DNA of 64,000 bases from Mesorhizobium sp. 131-2-1 (GCF_016756535.1 NZ_AP023247.1:1538501-1602500), one strand, 5' to 3'. Shown: positions 45,124 through 57,366, counted from the first letter of the stretch. Notes: a model not told the origin generated them from the letters alone. Made by a program: numbers and translations.

Positions 45124-45873
45124 TCAGACCGATCCCTTTTCGGCCAGCACCATGTAGTTGACGTCCATGTCCTTCGACCGCTGCCAGCGGTCGGCCAGCG
45201 GATGGTAGACGACGCCGGTGCGGTCGATGATCGAGAGCCCGGCAGCGCCAAGCGCCTTTTCCAGCTCTTCCGGCCGCACCAGCTTGCCGAACTGGTGGGT
45301 GCCGCGCGGCAGCCAGCGCAGCACATATTCGGCGCCGATAATGGCAAGGCCAAGCGCCTTCAGCGTGCGGTTGATGGTGGCGACGAACATGATGCCGCCG
45401 GGCTTGACCATCTGGCCGCATTTGGCCACGAACAGGTCGATGTCGGCGACATGCTCGATCACTTCCATGTTGAGAATAACGTCGAATGTCTCGCCGGCGT
45501 CGGCGAGATCTTCGGCGGTCGTGGCGCGGTAGTCGACGCTGACGCCGACCTCGGCAGCGTGCAGCTTGGCGACTTCGATGTTGGTGGCGGAAGCGTCGGC
45601 GCCGACCACTTCGGCGCCAAGCCTGGCCATCGGCTCGCACAACAGCCCGCCGCCGCAGCCGATGTCGAGAAAACGCAGGCCCTCGAACGGCCGCGCCGCG
45701 CGCGGATCGCGACCAAAGCGTGCCGCCACCTGGTCGCGGATATAGGCAAGCCGCACCGGATTGAACTTGTGCAGCGGGCGGAACTTGCCGTTCGGGTTCC
45801 ACCATTCGGCGGCAAGCGCGGAGAAGCGTTCCACTTCTCCGGCATCGATCGTCGACCGTCGGGGTTCTGGCAT
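45124..45873 (-). CDS. ubiG: Ubiquinone biosynthesis O-methyltransferase
   Basis: 249 residues. The family opening [20 protein letters not shown], the SAM motif LDIGCGGG (residues 69-76), [20 protein letters not shown], and the C-terminal [20 protein letters not shown] are diagnostic of UbiG. It methylates the two hydroxyl positions during ubiquinone formation. The ubiG-lysC neighbourhood is common in rhizobia; here two small genes lie between. Confidence 0.95.
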   Translation of the reverse strand: MPEPRRSTIDAGEVERFSALAAEWWNPNGKFRPLHKFNPVRLAYIRDQVAARFGRDPRAARPFEGLRFLDIGCGGGLLCEPMARLGAEVVGADASATNIEVAKLHAAEVGVSVDYRATTAEDLADAGETFDVILNMEVIEHVADIDLFVAKCGQMVKPGGIMFVATINRTLKALGLAIIGAEYVLRWLPRGTHQFGKLVRPEELEKALGAAGLSIIDRTGVVYHPLADRWQRSKDMDVNYMVLAEKGSV

Positions 45874-46089
45874 GGGCGGGTCTCCTCGAACGCTAGGAAG
45901 TCGGTTGCCGGGCCGCGAATGTCAAGGCGGCTTTTCTCGACTGCTGCCAAGAGCGTGCGGCGGGCCTGCGCGCCCGGGCTGTCGCGAGAGGTGTTTTGTC
46001 AGCGTGTGGCAGCTTGGTCTGACCGCAACAGCAACAGCGTTACCCCAGTGGACGAAAGAAGAGGCATGTTGTTTCAGCAGGAGTATGTC

Positions 46090-46653
46090 ATGCGACCCCA
46101 CTCTTCGATCTTGTGGCGGCTCGACCTGGAAGGCCACGATGCCTGCCTGCTTTCCAAGACGAACGGCGGTTGGAAACTCAAGGGCCATGCGCTCTTCGCC
46201 CACGACAGCAAGCCATGCAGCCTTGCCTATGACATCGATTGCGATGCCGGCTGGCGGACGCGCTCGGCGCGCGTCGACGGCTTTCTCGGCTCGCAGACCC
46301 TGCGCTATGAAGTAGAGCGGCTTGCCGGTGGCGGCTGGACACTGAACGGCGCCGCCCAGGATGAGGTCGCCGGCCTGGTCGATGTCGATCTTGGCTTCAC
46401 GCCCGCCACGAACCTCCTGGCTGTCCGCCGCTTCGACCTCGGTGTCGGCATGGCGACGCCCGCGCCGGCTGCCTATCTGGCCTTTCCCGAAATCAGGCTC
46501 GTGCGCCTCGAACAGACCTATCGGCGGCTCGACGAAACCCGTTACGCCTACGCTGCGCCGATGTTCGGCTATGATGCAGTCCTGGAGGTTTCACCGACCG
46601 GGTTCGTGCTCGACTATCCCGGCCTGTGGCGAAACGCGGCGCGGCTGGATTGA
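46090..46653 (+). CDS. Putative glycolipid-binding family protein (DUF1089)
   Basis: About 187 residues. SILWRLDLEGHDACLLSKTN, FAHDSKPCSLAYDIDCDAGW and FVLDYPGLWRNAARLD at the C-terminus match the putative glycolipid-binding domain family, whose members share this W/C/Y pattern and length. The biochemical role is not established. The start at 46090 has AGCAGGAG eight bases upstream; an ATG at 46066 would add eight residues. The gene is convergent with the ABM-like gene. Confidence 0.75.
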   Translation: MRPHSSILWRLDLEGHDACLLSKTNGGWKLKGHALFAHDSKPCSLAYDIDCDAGWRTRSARVDGFLGSQTLRYEVERLAGGGWTLNGAAQDEVAGLVDVDLGFTPATNLLAVRRFDLGVGMATPAPAAYLAFPEIRLVRLEQTYRRLDETRYAYAAPMFGYDAVLEVSPTGFVLDYPGLWRNAARLD

Positions 46654-46697
46654 GGATCGGCGGCCAGCCCCAAGGCTTCAGCGGCAGCGGGATCAGG

Positions 46698-46994
46698 TCA
46701 ACTGGCGAGCGCGATCGCCAGGTGTTTCATGTCGACGCTGGCGGGATCGATGGCCCGCATGGCGTCGCAATCGCCGATCTCGGCCATGATCCGGCCGGCG
46801 GCGGCAAGTGCCTGCTCGCGGCTCTGCCAGCGCACCAGATCGACCCAGACGCCGTCATCCTGCCTGGCCAGGCAGCGGCTGAGGAAACCGGGCTGGCGCG
46901 CCAGCCAGTCGCCGAGCAGGCCATTGCCGGCGATAAAACCCGGTTCGGATCCGGGCTTCAGCCGGAAGGTGACGATTTCCAGGGCCTCGGTCAT
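46698..46994 (-). CDS. Small dimeric alpha/beta-barrel (ABM-like) protein
   Basis: 98 residues with the ABM/ferredoxin-like pattern: strand ALEIVTFRLKPGSE, helix GNGLLGDWLARQPGF, strand SRCLARQDDGVWVDLVRWQ, helix SREQALAAAGRIMAEI, and the C-terminal strand. Such proteins are small monooxygenases or sensors of reactive small molecules; no catalytic residues can be named. It is divergent from lysC (218-base gap with nothing convincing in it). Confidence 0.7.
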   Translation of the reverse strand: MTEALEIVTFRLKPGSEPGFIAGNGLLGDWLARQPGFLSRCLARQDDGVWVDLVRWQSREQALAAAGRIMAEIGDCDAMRAIDPASVDMKHLAIALAS

Positions 46995-47212
46995 CAGTTC
47001 GTCTCGCTGTCAGAAGTCGCAGGGCATCCATCGCACGGCGTGGCGCCCAAATCCGTCAGGAGCCGCGAAATCTCACCCAAATCGTTGTTGCGCGCCATCG
47101 CTTGCGAAATCCTGATCATTTGGCTAAGGAGGCCGCGCATTCAGCACCCGGCATAGGCCGGCGTGTTCTTTCGGCCCCAGGCCCAGCATCCAGTCAAAGG
47201 CATTTCGCTTCC

Positions 47213-48466
47213 ATGGCGCGCATCGTGATGAAATTCGGCGGAACATCCGTCGCCGACATCGCCCGCATCCGCAACGTGGCGCGCCATGTCAAACGCGAGG
47301 TCGACGCCGGCCATGAGGTCGCCGTGGTGGTCTCGGCGATGGCCGGCAAGACCAATGAGCTGGTCGGCTGGACGCGCGAGGCCTCGCCGATGCACGACGC
47401 GCGCGAATATGACGCCGTCGTCGCCTCCGGCGAGCAGGTCACGGCCGGCCTGCTGGCGATCACGCTGCAGAACATGGGCGTGCACGCCCGTTCATGGCAG
47501 GGCTGGCAGATCCCGATCAAGACCGACAACGCGCATGGCGCGGCGCGCATCCTCGACATCGACGGCGCCTTCCTGATCAAGCGCTTCGGCGAGGGCCAGG
47601 TGGCCGTCATCGCCGGTTTCCAGGGCATCGGCCCGGACAACCGCATCGCGACGCTGGGCCGCGGCGGCTCCGACACCAGCGCCGTGGCGATCGCAGCGGC
47701 GGTCAAGGCCGACCGCTGCGACATCTACACCGATGTCGACGGCGTCTACACCACCGATCCGCGCATCGAGCCGAAGGCGCGGCGGCTGGCCAAGATTTCC
47801 TTCGAGGAAATGCTCGAAATGGCTTCGCTTGGCGCGAAGGTGCTGCAGGTGCGCTCGGTCGAGCTTGCCATGGTGCACAGGGTGCGTACTTTCGTGCGGT
47901 CGTCCTTCGACGATCCCGACGCGCCCGGAATGGGGGATTTGCTCAATCCGCCCGGAACGCTTATTTGCGACGAGGAAGAGATCGTGGAACAGCAGGTCGT
48001 CACCGGAATTGCCTACGCCAAGGACGAGGCGCAGATCTCGCTGCGCCGCGTTGGCGATCGCCCCGGCGTTGCCGCCGGCATCTTCGGGCCGCTGGCCGAG
48101 GCCAACATCAATGTCGACATGATCGTCCAGAACATCTCCGAGGACGGCAAGTTCACCGACATGACCTTCACCGTGCCTTCCGGAGACGTCGACAAGGCGC
48201 TTGCGGTGCTGGAGCGCCTGAAGGCAGATGTCGGCTATGACGTGGTGCAGTCGGAAGCCGGCATGTCCAAGGTCTCGGTCATCGGCATCGGCATGCGCAG
48301 CCACGCGGGTGTGGCCGCCACCGCCTTCAAGGCGCTGGCCGACAAGTCGATCAATATCCGCGCCATCACCACCTCCGAGATCAAGATTTCGATACTGATC
48401 GACGGTCCGTATACCGAACTGGCGGTTCGCACTTTGCATTCCGTCTACGGTCTGGATAAGCAATAG
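47213..48466 (+). CDS. lysC: Aspartate kinase
   Basis: 417 residues. KFGGTSVADIARIRNVA opens the amino-acid kinase domain; GRGGSDTSAVAIAAAVKADR, then CDIYTDVDGVYTTDPRI, is the ATP site. Two ACT domains follow (ISLRRVGDRPGVAAGIFGPL, then NINVDMIVQNISEDG; and SVIGIGMRSHAGVAATAFKA). The enzyme phosphorylates aspartate, the first step to lysine, threonine and methionine, with feedback through the ACT domains. It lacks a homoserine dehydrogenase fusion. ATG at 47213 was chosen because it begins MARIVMKFGGTSV; no strong Shine-Dalgarno is visible. ptsP follows after 81 bases. Confidence 0.96.
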   Translation: MARIVMKFGGTSVADIARIRNVARHVKREVDAGHEVAVVVSAMAGKTNELVGWTREASPMHDAREYDAVVASGEQVTAGLLAITLQNMGVHARSWQGWQIPIKTDNAHGAARILDIDGAFLIKRFGEGQVAVIAGFQGIGPDNRIATLGRGGSDTSAVAIAAAVKADRCDIYTDVDGVYTTDPRIEPKARRLAKISFEEMLEMASLGAKVLQVRSVELAMVHRVRTFVRSSFDDPDAPGMGDLLNPPGTLICDEEEIVEQQVVTGIAYAKDEAQISLRRVGDRPGVAAGIFGPLAEANINVDMIVQNISEDGKFTDMTFTVPSGDVDKALAVLERLKADVGYDVVQSEAGMSKVSVIGIGMRSHAGVAATAFKALADKSINIRAITTSEIKISILIDGPYTELAVRTLHSVYGLDKQ

Positions 48467-48547
48467 CAAGACTGAATCAGTTGTTGCGTGCGTGCCGGGC
48501 GCGGTCGAAACTGCGCCGGCAAGAACTCTATTGGAGAAGAAGCCGCG

Positions 48548-50818
48548 ATGCGTGATACGGCCAGTGGCCCGCGCGTTCTGCTGAAACGGCTCCGCGAGCT
48601 CATGCAAGAGCCGCTGGAGCCGCAGGAGCGGCTCGACCGGATCGTGCGCGACATCGCCTCCAACATGGTCGCCGAGGTCTGCTCGCTCTATGTGCTGCGC
48701 GCCGATTCGGTGCTCGAGCTCTACGCCACCGAGGGTCTCAACCCGAACGCCGTCCACCTGGCGCAATTGCGGCTCGGGCAAGGCCTCGTCGGCACTATCG
48801 CCGCCAGCGCGCGGCCGTTGAACCTCTCCAACGCGCAGGAGCATCCGGCCTTCGCCTACCTGCCGGAGACCGGGGAAGAGATCTACAACTCCTTCCTCGG
48901 CGTGCCGGTGCTGAGGGCAGGGCGCACGCTGGGCGTGCTGGTGGTGCAGAACAAGACCATGCGCCACTACCGCGACGACGAGGTCGAGGCGCTGGAAACG
49001 ACGGCGATGGTCATCGCCGAGATGATCGCCACCGGCGATCTCGCGCGCCTCACCAGGCCAGGGCTCGAGCTCGACCTGCGCCGCCCCGTCAGCTTCACCG
49101 GCCTCTCCTTCAACGAAGGCGTCGGGCTCGGCCATGTCGTGCTGCACGAGCCGCGTATCGTCGTCACCAATCTGTTCAACGAGGACAGCGAGGAGGAAGT
49201 CCGCCGGCTGCAGGCCTCGCTCGGCTCGCTGAGGCTCTCGATCGACGACATGCTGGAGCGCCGCGAGGTCGCCTTCGAGGGCGAGCACCGCGAGGTGCTC
49301 GAAGCCTACCGCATGTTCGCCAATGACAGCGGCTGGGTGCGCCGGCTGGAAGAGGCGATCCGCAACGGCCTGACGGCGGAAGCGGCGGTGGAGAAGGTGC
49401 AGAGCGACATGCGCGCCCGCATGCTGCACATGACCGATCCCTATCTGCGCGAGCGGATGAGCGATTTCGACGACCTTGCCAACCGCCTGCTGCGCCAGTT
49501 GATGGGGCGCGGGCCGGAGGATGTCGCGGCGTCGCTGCCGAAGGATGCCATCCTCGTCGCCCGCTCGATGGGCGCCGCCGAGCTGCTCGACTACCCCCGC
49601 GACAAGCTGCGCGGCGTCGTGCTGGAGGACGGGGCCGCGACCAGCCACGTCGTCATCGTGGCGCGCGCCATGGGCATTCCCGTCGCCGGACAGATGAAGG
49701 GCGCCGTCTCCATGGCGGAAAACGGCGATGCCATCATCGTCGACGGCGAAGAGGGCGTGATCCATCTCAGGCCGCAGCCCGACCTCGAAGCCGCCTATGC
49801 CGAGAAAGTGCGCTTCCGGGCGCGTCGGCAGGAGGTCTATCGCGAGCTGCGCAAGAAGCCGTCAGTGACCAAGGACGGTGTTGCAGTCGACCTGCTGATG
49901 AATGCCGGGCTTGCCGTCGATCTGCCGCAGCTTGCCGAGTCGGGCGCGGCCGGCATCGGCCTGTTCCGCACCGAGCTGCAGTTCATGGTCGCCTCGACCT
50001 TTCCGCGCGCCGAGGCGCAGGAGCGGCTCTACCGCGACGTGCTCGAAGCGGCGCGTGGCAAGCCGGTGACCTTCCGCACCATCGACATCGGCGGCGACAA
50101 GGTTCTGCCCTACTTCAAGGGGGCGTTGCAGGAGGAGAACCCGGCGCTCGGCTGGCGGGCGATCCGGCTCACCCTCGACCGTCCAGGCCTGCTCAGGACG
50201 CAGATCCGCGCCTTGCTCAAGGCCTGCGGCGGCCGTGAATTGAAGCTGATGCTGCCGATGGTGACGGAACTCGGCGAAATCGCGCAGGCGCGCGAGATCA
50301 TCGACCGCGAGGTCAGGCATCTGTCGCGCTTTGCCCATCATCTGCCGACCAGCCTGAAGCTCGGGGCGATGCTCGAAGTGCCATCGCTTCTCTTCCAGCT
50401 CGACGAGCTGATGAAGGCAGTCGACTTCGTCTCGGTCGGCTCGAACGACCTGTTCCAGTTCGTCATGGCAGTCGATCGCGGCAACACGCAGTTGTCCGAC
50501 CGCTTCGACACGCTGTCGACGCCGTTCCTGCGGGTTCTGAAGACGATCGCCGACGCTGGCGTGCGCAACCACACGCCGGTGACGCTGTGCGGTGAACTGG
50601 CCGGAAAACCCATATCCGCGATGGCGCTGATCGGCCTCGGCTTCCGCTCGATTTCGATGTCGCCGGCCTCTATCGGTCCGGTCAAGGCGATGCTGACCGA
50701 ATTGCCGCTGGACGAATTGGAGGCCTTCTTCGCCGACAATCTGATGGCGCCGGCGCAGGGGCTGCCGATGCGGGCGCTGCTGCAGGCCTTTGCCGACGAC
50801 CGCTCGATTCCGCTATAG
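48548..50818 (+). CDS. ptsP: Nitrogen PTS enzyme I (EI-Ntr)
   Basis: 756 residues. An N-terminal GAF domain (MVAEVCSLYVLRADSVLELY, NPNAVHLAQLRLGQGLVGTI) precedes the PTS enzyme I part. The phosphorylatable histidine is H367 in GAATSHVVIVARAMGIPVAG; the PEP-binding barrel follows with GIGLFRTELQFM, FRTIDIGGDKVLPYFKGALQ and FVSVGSNDLFQF. It starts the phosphoryl chain PEP to EI-Ntr to NPr to EIIA-Ntr, which regulates nitrogen, potassium and stress responses and not sugar import. GAF-bound glutamine control is known for relatives. prfA follows after nine bases. Confidence 0.96.
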   Translation: MRDTASGPRVLLKRLRELMQEPLEPQERLDRIVRDIASNMVAEVCSLYVLRADSVLELYATEGLNPNAVHLAQLRLGQGLVGTIAASARPLNLSNAQEHPAFAYLPETGEEIYNSFLGVPVLRAGRTLGVLVVQNKTMRHYRDDEVEALETTAMVIAEMIATGDLARLTRPGLELDLRRPVSFTGLSFNEGVGLGHVVLHEPRIVVTNLFNEDSEEEVRRLQASLGSLRLSIDDMLERREVAFEGEHREVLEAYRMFANDSGWVRRLEEAIRNGLTAEAAVEKVQSDMRARMLHMTDPYLRERMSDFDDLANRLLRQLMGRGPEDVAASLPKDAILVARSMGAAELLDYPRDKLRGVVLEDGAATSHVVIVARAMGIPVAGQMKGAVSMAENGDAIIVDGEEGVIHLRPQPDLEAAYAEKVRFRARRQEVYRELRKKPSVTKDGVAVDLLMNAGLAVDLPQLAESGAAGIGLFRTELQFMVASTFPRAEAQERLYRDVLEAARGKPVTFRTIDIGGDKVLPYFKGALQEENPALGWRAIRLTLDRPGLLRTQIRALLKACGGRELKLMLPMVTELGEIAQAREIIDREVRHLSRFAHHLPTSLKLGAMLEVPSLLFQLDELMKAVDFVSVGSNDLFQFVMAVDRGNTQLSDRFDTLSTPFLRVLKTIADAGVRNHTPVTLCGELAGKPISAMALIGLGFRSISMSPASIGPVKAMLTELPLDELEAFFADNLMAPAQGLPMRALLQAFADDRSIPL

Positions 50819-50827
50819 CCACCAGCC

Positions 50828-51907
50828 ATGATCAACCTGCCACGCGATCGCATGGATCAAGTCGTGAAGCGTTTCGAGATGCTCGAAGCGCAGATGTCGG
50901 CCGGGCCGGCGGCGGACGCCTATGTCCGGATGGCCTCGGAATACGCCGACATCCAGGAGATGGTGGCCAAGATCCGGGCGCTGCGTGCCGCCGAGCAGGA
51001 ACAGGCCGACCTCGAGGCGATGCTCGCCGACAAGGGCACCGATTCCGAGATGCGGGCGCTCGCCGAGGCCGACCTTCCGCAAGTCGAGGACCGCATCGAG
51101 ACGCTGCGGAAAGACATCCAGATCCTGCTCCTGCCCAAGGATGCCGCCGATGACAAGAACGCCATCCTGGAAATCCGCGCCGGCACCGGCGGCGACGAGG
51201 CGGCGCTGTTTGCCGGCGACCTGTTTCGCATGTACGAGCGCTACGCCGCCTCGCGCGGTTGGCGCTTCGAGGTTGTCTCGGCCAGCGACGGCGAGGTCGG
51301 CGGCTACAAGGAAATCATAGCCTCGGTGTCGGGCAAGGGCGTGTTCGCGCACCTGAAGTTCGAGTCCGGCGTGCATAGGGTGCAGCGCGTGCCGGCGACC
51401 GAGGCAGGCGGGCGCATCCATACCTCGGCGGCGACCGTCGCCGTGCTGCCGGAAGCGGAAGAAGTCGACATCGAGATCCGGGCCGAAGACATCCGCATCG
51501 ACACGATGCGCGCGTCGGGTTCCGGCGGCCAGCACGTCAACACCACCGATTCGGCGGTGCGCATCACCCATTTGCCGACCGGCATCATGGTGGTGCAGGC
51601 GGAAAAGTCACAGCATCAGAACCGGGCCCGCGCCATGCAGATCCTGCGGGCGCGGCTCTACGATCTCGAGCGCGGCAGGGCGGATGAGGAGCGCTCGGAA
51701 TCGCGAAAGTCGCAGGTCGGCTCCGGCGATCGCTCGGAGCGCATCCGTACCTATAACTTCCCGCAAGGGCGCCTCACCGACCATCGCATCAACCTCACGC
51801 TCTACAAGCTCGACCGGGTGATGATGGGCGAGCTCGACGAGGTCGTCGACGCGCTGATCGCCGATCACCAGTCGAAGCTGCTCGCCGACATGGGCGTCGA
51901 TGGCTGA
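50828..51907 (+). CDS. prfA: Peptide chain release factor 1
   Basis: 359 residues. The GGQ motif is at 233-235 ([18 protein letters not shown]), and the stop-codon recognition tripeptide region reads [15 protein letters not shown], with PAT as in RF1. It releases the peptide at UAA and UAG. Its stop overlaps the prmC start by eight bases; prmC methylates the GGQ glutamine of this protein, so co-expression is functional. ptsP lies directly upstream. Confidence 0.98.
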   Translation: MINLPRDRMDQVVKRFEMLEAQMSAGPAADAYVRMASEYADIQEMVAKIRALRAAEQEQADLEAMLADKGTDSEMRALAEADLPQVEDRIETLRKDIQILLLPKDAADDKNAILEIRAGTGGDEAALFAGDLFRMYERYAASRGWRFEVVSASDGEVGGYKEIIASVSGKGVFAHLKFESGVHRVQRVPATEAGGRIHTSAATVAVLPEAEEVDIEIRAEDIRIDTMRASGSGGQHVNTTDSAVRITHLPTGIMVVQAEKSQHQNRARAMQILRARLYDLERGRADEERSESRKSQVGSGDRSERIRTYNFPQGRLTDHRINLTLYKLDRVMMGELDEVVDALIADHQSKLLADMGVDG

Positions 51908-52778
51908 CATTTTGCCCGGCACGCTCGGGCCGCTGCTGCGCGAGGCGCGGCAACGTCTGGCCGCCGCCGGCGTGGCCGATCCGGCACTGGATGCCAGGCT
52001 GCTCGTCGAGCATTTTTCCGGAACGACCCGCACCCAGGCCATCGCCGAGCCGGCACAAACCGTGCCGGCGGAGGCGATCGCAGCCATCGATGCGGCCCTG
52101 CGACGGCGCGTCGCAGGCGAGCCGGTGCACCGCATCCTCGGGTTTCGCGAGTTCTACGGGCTCAGGCTATGGCTCTCGCCGGAGACGCTGGAGCCGCGCC
52201 CCGACACCGAGACGCTGGTCGAGGCGATCCTGCCCTTCGCCATGGCAACGGCAGAGCGGCAAGGCGAATGCCGTATCCTGGATCTCGGCACCGGTACGGG
52301 CGCCATCGCGCTGGCGCTGCTCAGCGCCGTTCCCGGGGCTGTCGCGACCGGTGTCGACATCGCCGCGGGAGCGCTCGCCACAGCCAAGCGCAATGCCCGT
52401 GACCTTGGGCTCGCCGACCGGTTCGAAACGCTTGAATCCGACTGGTTTGCAAAAGTTTCCGGCCGGTACCATGTAATTGCCGCAAACCCTCCCTATATAT
52501 CTCGGCAAGACATAGGAAATCTGCAGGACGAGGTCCGCGATTTCGATCCGCATCTGGCGCTTGACGGCGGCGCGGACGGTCTAGGCCCCTACAGGATCAT
52601 AGCCGCTGAAGCGGCGGGCTTTCTGGAAGCCCAAGGCAGGATCGTGGTCGAGATCGGTCACACGCAGCAGACCGAGGTGACGGACATCTTCAACGCAGCC
52701 GGCTATCGGCTGGCCGATGCGTTTCGCGACCTCGGTGGTAACGACAGGGTTCTGGTGTTCGAACGCGCAAAGCCCTGA
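51900..52778 (+). CDS. prmC: Release factor glutamine methyltransferase
   Basis: 292 residues. The catalytic N196-P-P-Y199 in IAANPPYIS and the SAM motif [16 protein letters not shown] are intact. The N-terminal helical domain ([20 protein letters not shown], then [20 protein letters not shown]) recognises the release factor. It N5-methylates the GGQ glutamine of RF1 and RF2. The eight-base overlap with prfA indicates coupling. A 302-base gap follows. Confidence 0.97.
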   Translation: MADILPGTLGPLLREARQRLAAAGVADPALDARLLVEHFSGTTRTQAIAEPAQTVPAEAIAAIDAALRRRVAGEPVHRILGFREFYGLRLWLSPETLEPRPDTETLVEAILPFAMATAERQGECRILDLGTGTGAIALALLSAVPGAVATGVDIAAGALATAKRNARDLGLADRFETLESDWFAKVSGRYHVIAANPPYISRQDIGNLQDEVRDFDPHLALDGGADGLGPYRIIAAEAAGFLEAQGRIVVEIGHTQQTEVTDIFNAAGYRLADAFRDLGGNDRVLVFERAKP

Positions 52779-53080
52779 TGCAGTGCGAAAAAGAGCTTGG
52801 CAATGCCCGGGAATGCAGCTAGGGTCAAAGTAACCGGATGAGACGAAGCAGGCAGTGCTCTTAGCGATTCGGTTTTCCTTGGAAATAGCTGCCTTCTTGC
52901 GCAATCGACGCCAATGCTTCGTGCGGGAATCGTCTGGCAAGTGATGTAACCGGAACAGGATGGCACGTGGCGCCAACGCAATCGATGCGGGCGAACGCCG
53001 GTGAAGAAACGAAGCGGCTGGCTGCATGAGCGCCTCCGTTCGTGAAGAGTTTTCAAAAATTTCACACTGAAGAGAGTCGA
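52779..53080 (+). other. 302-base intergenic region before the DUF4167 gene
   Basis: No open frame with a credible start, no tRNA and no clear terminator is visible. The motif GTAACCGGA occurs twice (around 52831 and 52956), but neither copy has a suitable -10 element. The last 40 bases include AAGAGAGT just ahead of the next ATG. The gap probably carries the promoter of the DUF4167 gene. Confidence 0.5.
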
Positions 53081-54049
53081 ATGAGGCCACAACAGCAGAA
53101 CAGGCGCATGCGCGGTCGCAATAACAATGGCGGCGGCGGTGGCAACAACAACAACAACCGCAAGGGCCCCAATCCCCTGACGCGCAACTATGAGAGCAAC
53201 GGCCCGGATGTGAAGATTCGCGGATCGGCTCAGCAGATCGCCGAAAAATACGCCACACTCGCTCGTGACGCGCAAAGCTCCGGCGATCGGGTTATGGCGG
53301 AAAACTATCTCCAGCACGCCGAACACTACAATCGCATCATTGCCGCCGCGCAGGCGCAGATGCCGATCCAGAACGTCCAGCAGAATCGCGACGATTTCGA
53401 TGATGATGCGGACGAAGATCGCGACGAGTTCGACAATGTCGGCAACAGCAATGCCGGCGAGGCGCCGGCAGCGGCGGCCAACCAAGGTGCAGGCCCGCAG
53501 CCGGTGATCGAGGGCGAGCTGGCCTTCAATCAGGACAATGGAAACGGCCGTGACAATGGCCATGGCCGCGACAATGGCGGGCGCCACCGCGACCGCCGCC
53601 AGAATGGCGGCTACGGCCAGAACGGCCCGCGCGGCGATTACGGCCAGCGCGGCGAGCATGGAGGCCAGCGTTTCGAGCAGAACCGCCGCAACGAGGCGCC
53701 GGCGCAGCCGGAAGCCGCCACCCAGGCGGAGCCGGCCTTGGTGGCCGAGCAGCCGCCGCTGTTCGACAGTTTTTCGCCGGCGGCCCTCGCGGCCCAGGCA
53801 GAGCGCAACGAAGCAGCCGGCGATAGTGGCGGCTCGCGCCGTCCGCGCCGTCCGCGCCGCTCGCGCGGCAATGCCGACGATGCCAATGCCGAGCAGACGG
53901 ATAGCCAGGCCGAAGCCGGCAGCGGCAATGCGGGCGCCGGAGAGGTGAACGCGGCGCCTGCCGAAGCCAATGCCGCGCCGTCGGAAGACAATCTTGCGCC
54001 GGCCGAAGGCGCCGCCAACGACCCGGTCATCGCCGACGTCAACAACTGA
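53081..54049 (+). CDS. DUF4167 protein, mostly disordered
   Basis: 322 residues. After a basic, Asn/Gly-rich N-terminus (RRMRGRNNNGGGGGNNNNNR) comes the only compact segment: NPLTRNYESNGPDVKIRGSA, QQIAEKYATLARDAQSSGDR, YLQHAEHYNRIIAAA (DUF4167). Then follow an acidic patch (DDFDDDADEDRDEFD), an Arg/Gly/Asn-rich stretch like RGG regions (GRDNGHGRDNGGRHRDRRQN), a proline/arginine run (SRRPRRPRRSRGN) and an acidic Ala-rich tail. Function unknown. RNA binding is a fair inference from composition and from the constant position next to prfA-prmC. A terminator follows. Confidence 0.85.
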   Translation: MRPQQQNRRMRGRNNNGGGGGNNNNNRKGPNPLTRNYESNGPDVKIRGSAQQIAEKYATLARDAQSSGDRVMAENYLQHAEHYNRIIAAAQAQMPIQNVQQNRDDFDDDADEDRDEFDNVGNSNAGEAPAAAANQGAGPQPVIEGELAFNQDNGNGRDNGHGRDNGGRHRDRRQNGGYGQNGPRGDYGQRGEHGGQRFEQNRRNEAPAQPEAATQAEPALVAEQPPLFDSFSPAALAAQAERNEAAGDSGGSRRPRRPRRSRGNADDANAEQTDSQAEAGSGNAGAGEVNAAPAEANAAPSEDNLAPAEGAANDPVIADVNN

Positions 54050-54073
54050 TCAAGTCCTGTCTTCAGGTCCATC

Positions 54074-54103
54074 AACGGCGGAGAGAAATCTCCGCCGTTT
54101 TCG
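54074..54103 (+). terminator. Terminator after the DUF4167 gene
   Basis: AACGGCGGAGA-gaaa-TCTCCGCCGTT, perfect 11-bp stem with a GNRA-like tetraloop, then TTCGTTT. A strong rho-independent terminator that separates this gene from clpB. Confidence 0.9.
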
Positions 54104-54148
54104 TTTGCGCATGCCTGGAATATTATCCTTTGACCGATATCAAGGCGT

Positions 54149-54177
54149 CTTGAGAGGCTGGGAGCTACGCACCATAT
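54149..54177 (+). promoter_or_regulatory. Heat-shock (RpoH/sigma-32 type) promoter of clpB
   Basis: CTTGAGA (54149-54155), 14 bases, then CACCATAT (54170-54177). This fits the sigma-32 pattern CTTGAAA-N11-16-CCCCATnT with minor changes and lies about 95 bases before the clpB ATG. Direct match to a recalled consensus; heat regulation of clpB is general knowledge. Confidence 0.7.
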
Positions 54178-54270
54178 CTCGCGTGAACAGGATCCGGCTC
54201 GAATGGGCGGGTCCGTCACCGCAATCTGATCCGGTGCCGCAAAGCGGGCCGGTGATGGAAGGAGACAGAT

Positions 54271-56877
<2,607 letters not shown>

Positions 56878-56895
56878 ACCGTCTTCCCTACCCGG

Positions 56896-56928
56896 AGCGG
56901 CGAAGCCTGAATGGGCTTCGCCGCTTTT
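56896..56928 (+). terminator. Terminator after clpB
   Basis: AGCGGCGAAGCC-tgaatg-GGCTTCGCCGCT, perfect 12-bp arms, followed by TTTCC. It lies 18 bases past the clpB stop. Confidence 0.85.
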
Positions 56929-56947
56929 CCTTGAGACGGGGACACCC

Positions 56948-57304
56948 ATGACGCTCGACGACTACAACAGCTTCTGCGCCTCGCTGCCCCGGACGACGCA
57001 TGTCGTCCAGTGGGGCGGCGCCCATGTCTGGAAGGTCGGCGGCAAGGTGTTCGCCATCGGCGGCTGGAATGGGGCCAAGCAGCTTTTCGTCACCTTCAAA
57101 TGTTCCGACATCGCTTACGACGTGCTGAAGGAGCAGCCGGGCTGCAGGCCCGCGCCGTATCTTGCCTCGCGCGGCATGAAATGGATCCAGCGCCAGACAA
57201 GCCAGAGCATGGATGATGCGGCGTTGAAGGACTATCTCGGCGAAAGCCATCGCCTCGTCGTCCGCAAGCTGACGAAACAGACACGCAACGAACTGGGCCT
57301 GTAG
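56948..57304 (+). CDS. MmcQ/YjbR-family DNA-binding-fold protein
   Basis: 118 residues. YNSFCASLPRTTHVVQWGGA, VWKVGGKVFAIGG and the C-terminal LGESHRLVVRKLTKQTRNEL are the YjbR/MmcQ pattern (CyaY-like fold, sometimes called a double-wing DNA-binding motif). The biological role is not known. ATG at 56948 with GAGACGGGG upstream. It sits between the clpB terminator and the L,D-transpeptidase gene. Confidence 0.88.
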   Translation: MTLDDYNSFCASLPRTTHVVQWGGAHVWKVGGKVFAIGGWNGAKQLFVTFKCSDIAYDVLKEQPGCRPAPYLASRGMKWIQRQTSQSMDDAALKDYLGESHRLVVRKLTKQTRNELGL

Positions 57305-57341
57305 CCGTCTGAAATCCGCCATCTTCATGCCCGGTTCATGT

Positions 57342-57366
57342 TGGAACCTTAAGCTCTGTAAATGGT
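57342..57366 (+). promoter_or_regulatory. Possible general-stress (EcfG/RpoE2) promoter of the L,D-transpeptidase gene
   Basis: GGAAC (57342-57346), 18 bases, then TT (57365-57366). As I recall, the Sinorhizobium RpoE2 consensus is GGAAC-N18/19-TT. The site lies about 70 bases before the ATG. It is a short motif, so a chance match is possible. Confidence 0.4.

Noticed and set aside
47492..49765. A 757-codon minus-strand frame opposite lysC and ptsP
   Set aside because: It crosses two confidently identified genes and the gap between them; its composition is that of a shadow frame.
52829..52961. Two GTAACC motifs upstream of the DUF4167 gene as SigF promoters
   Set aside because: Neither is followed by CGAA at 16 bases or near it, so they do not fit the promoter pattern seen at 5524.
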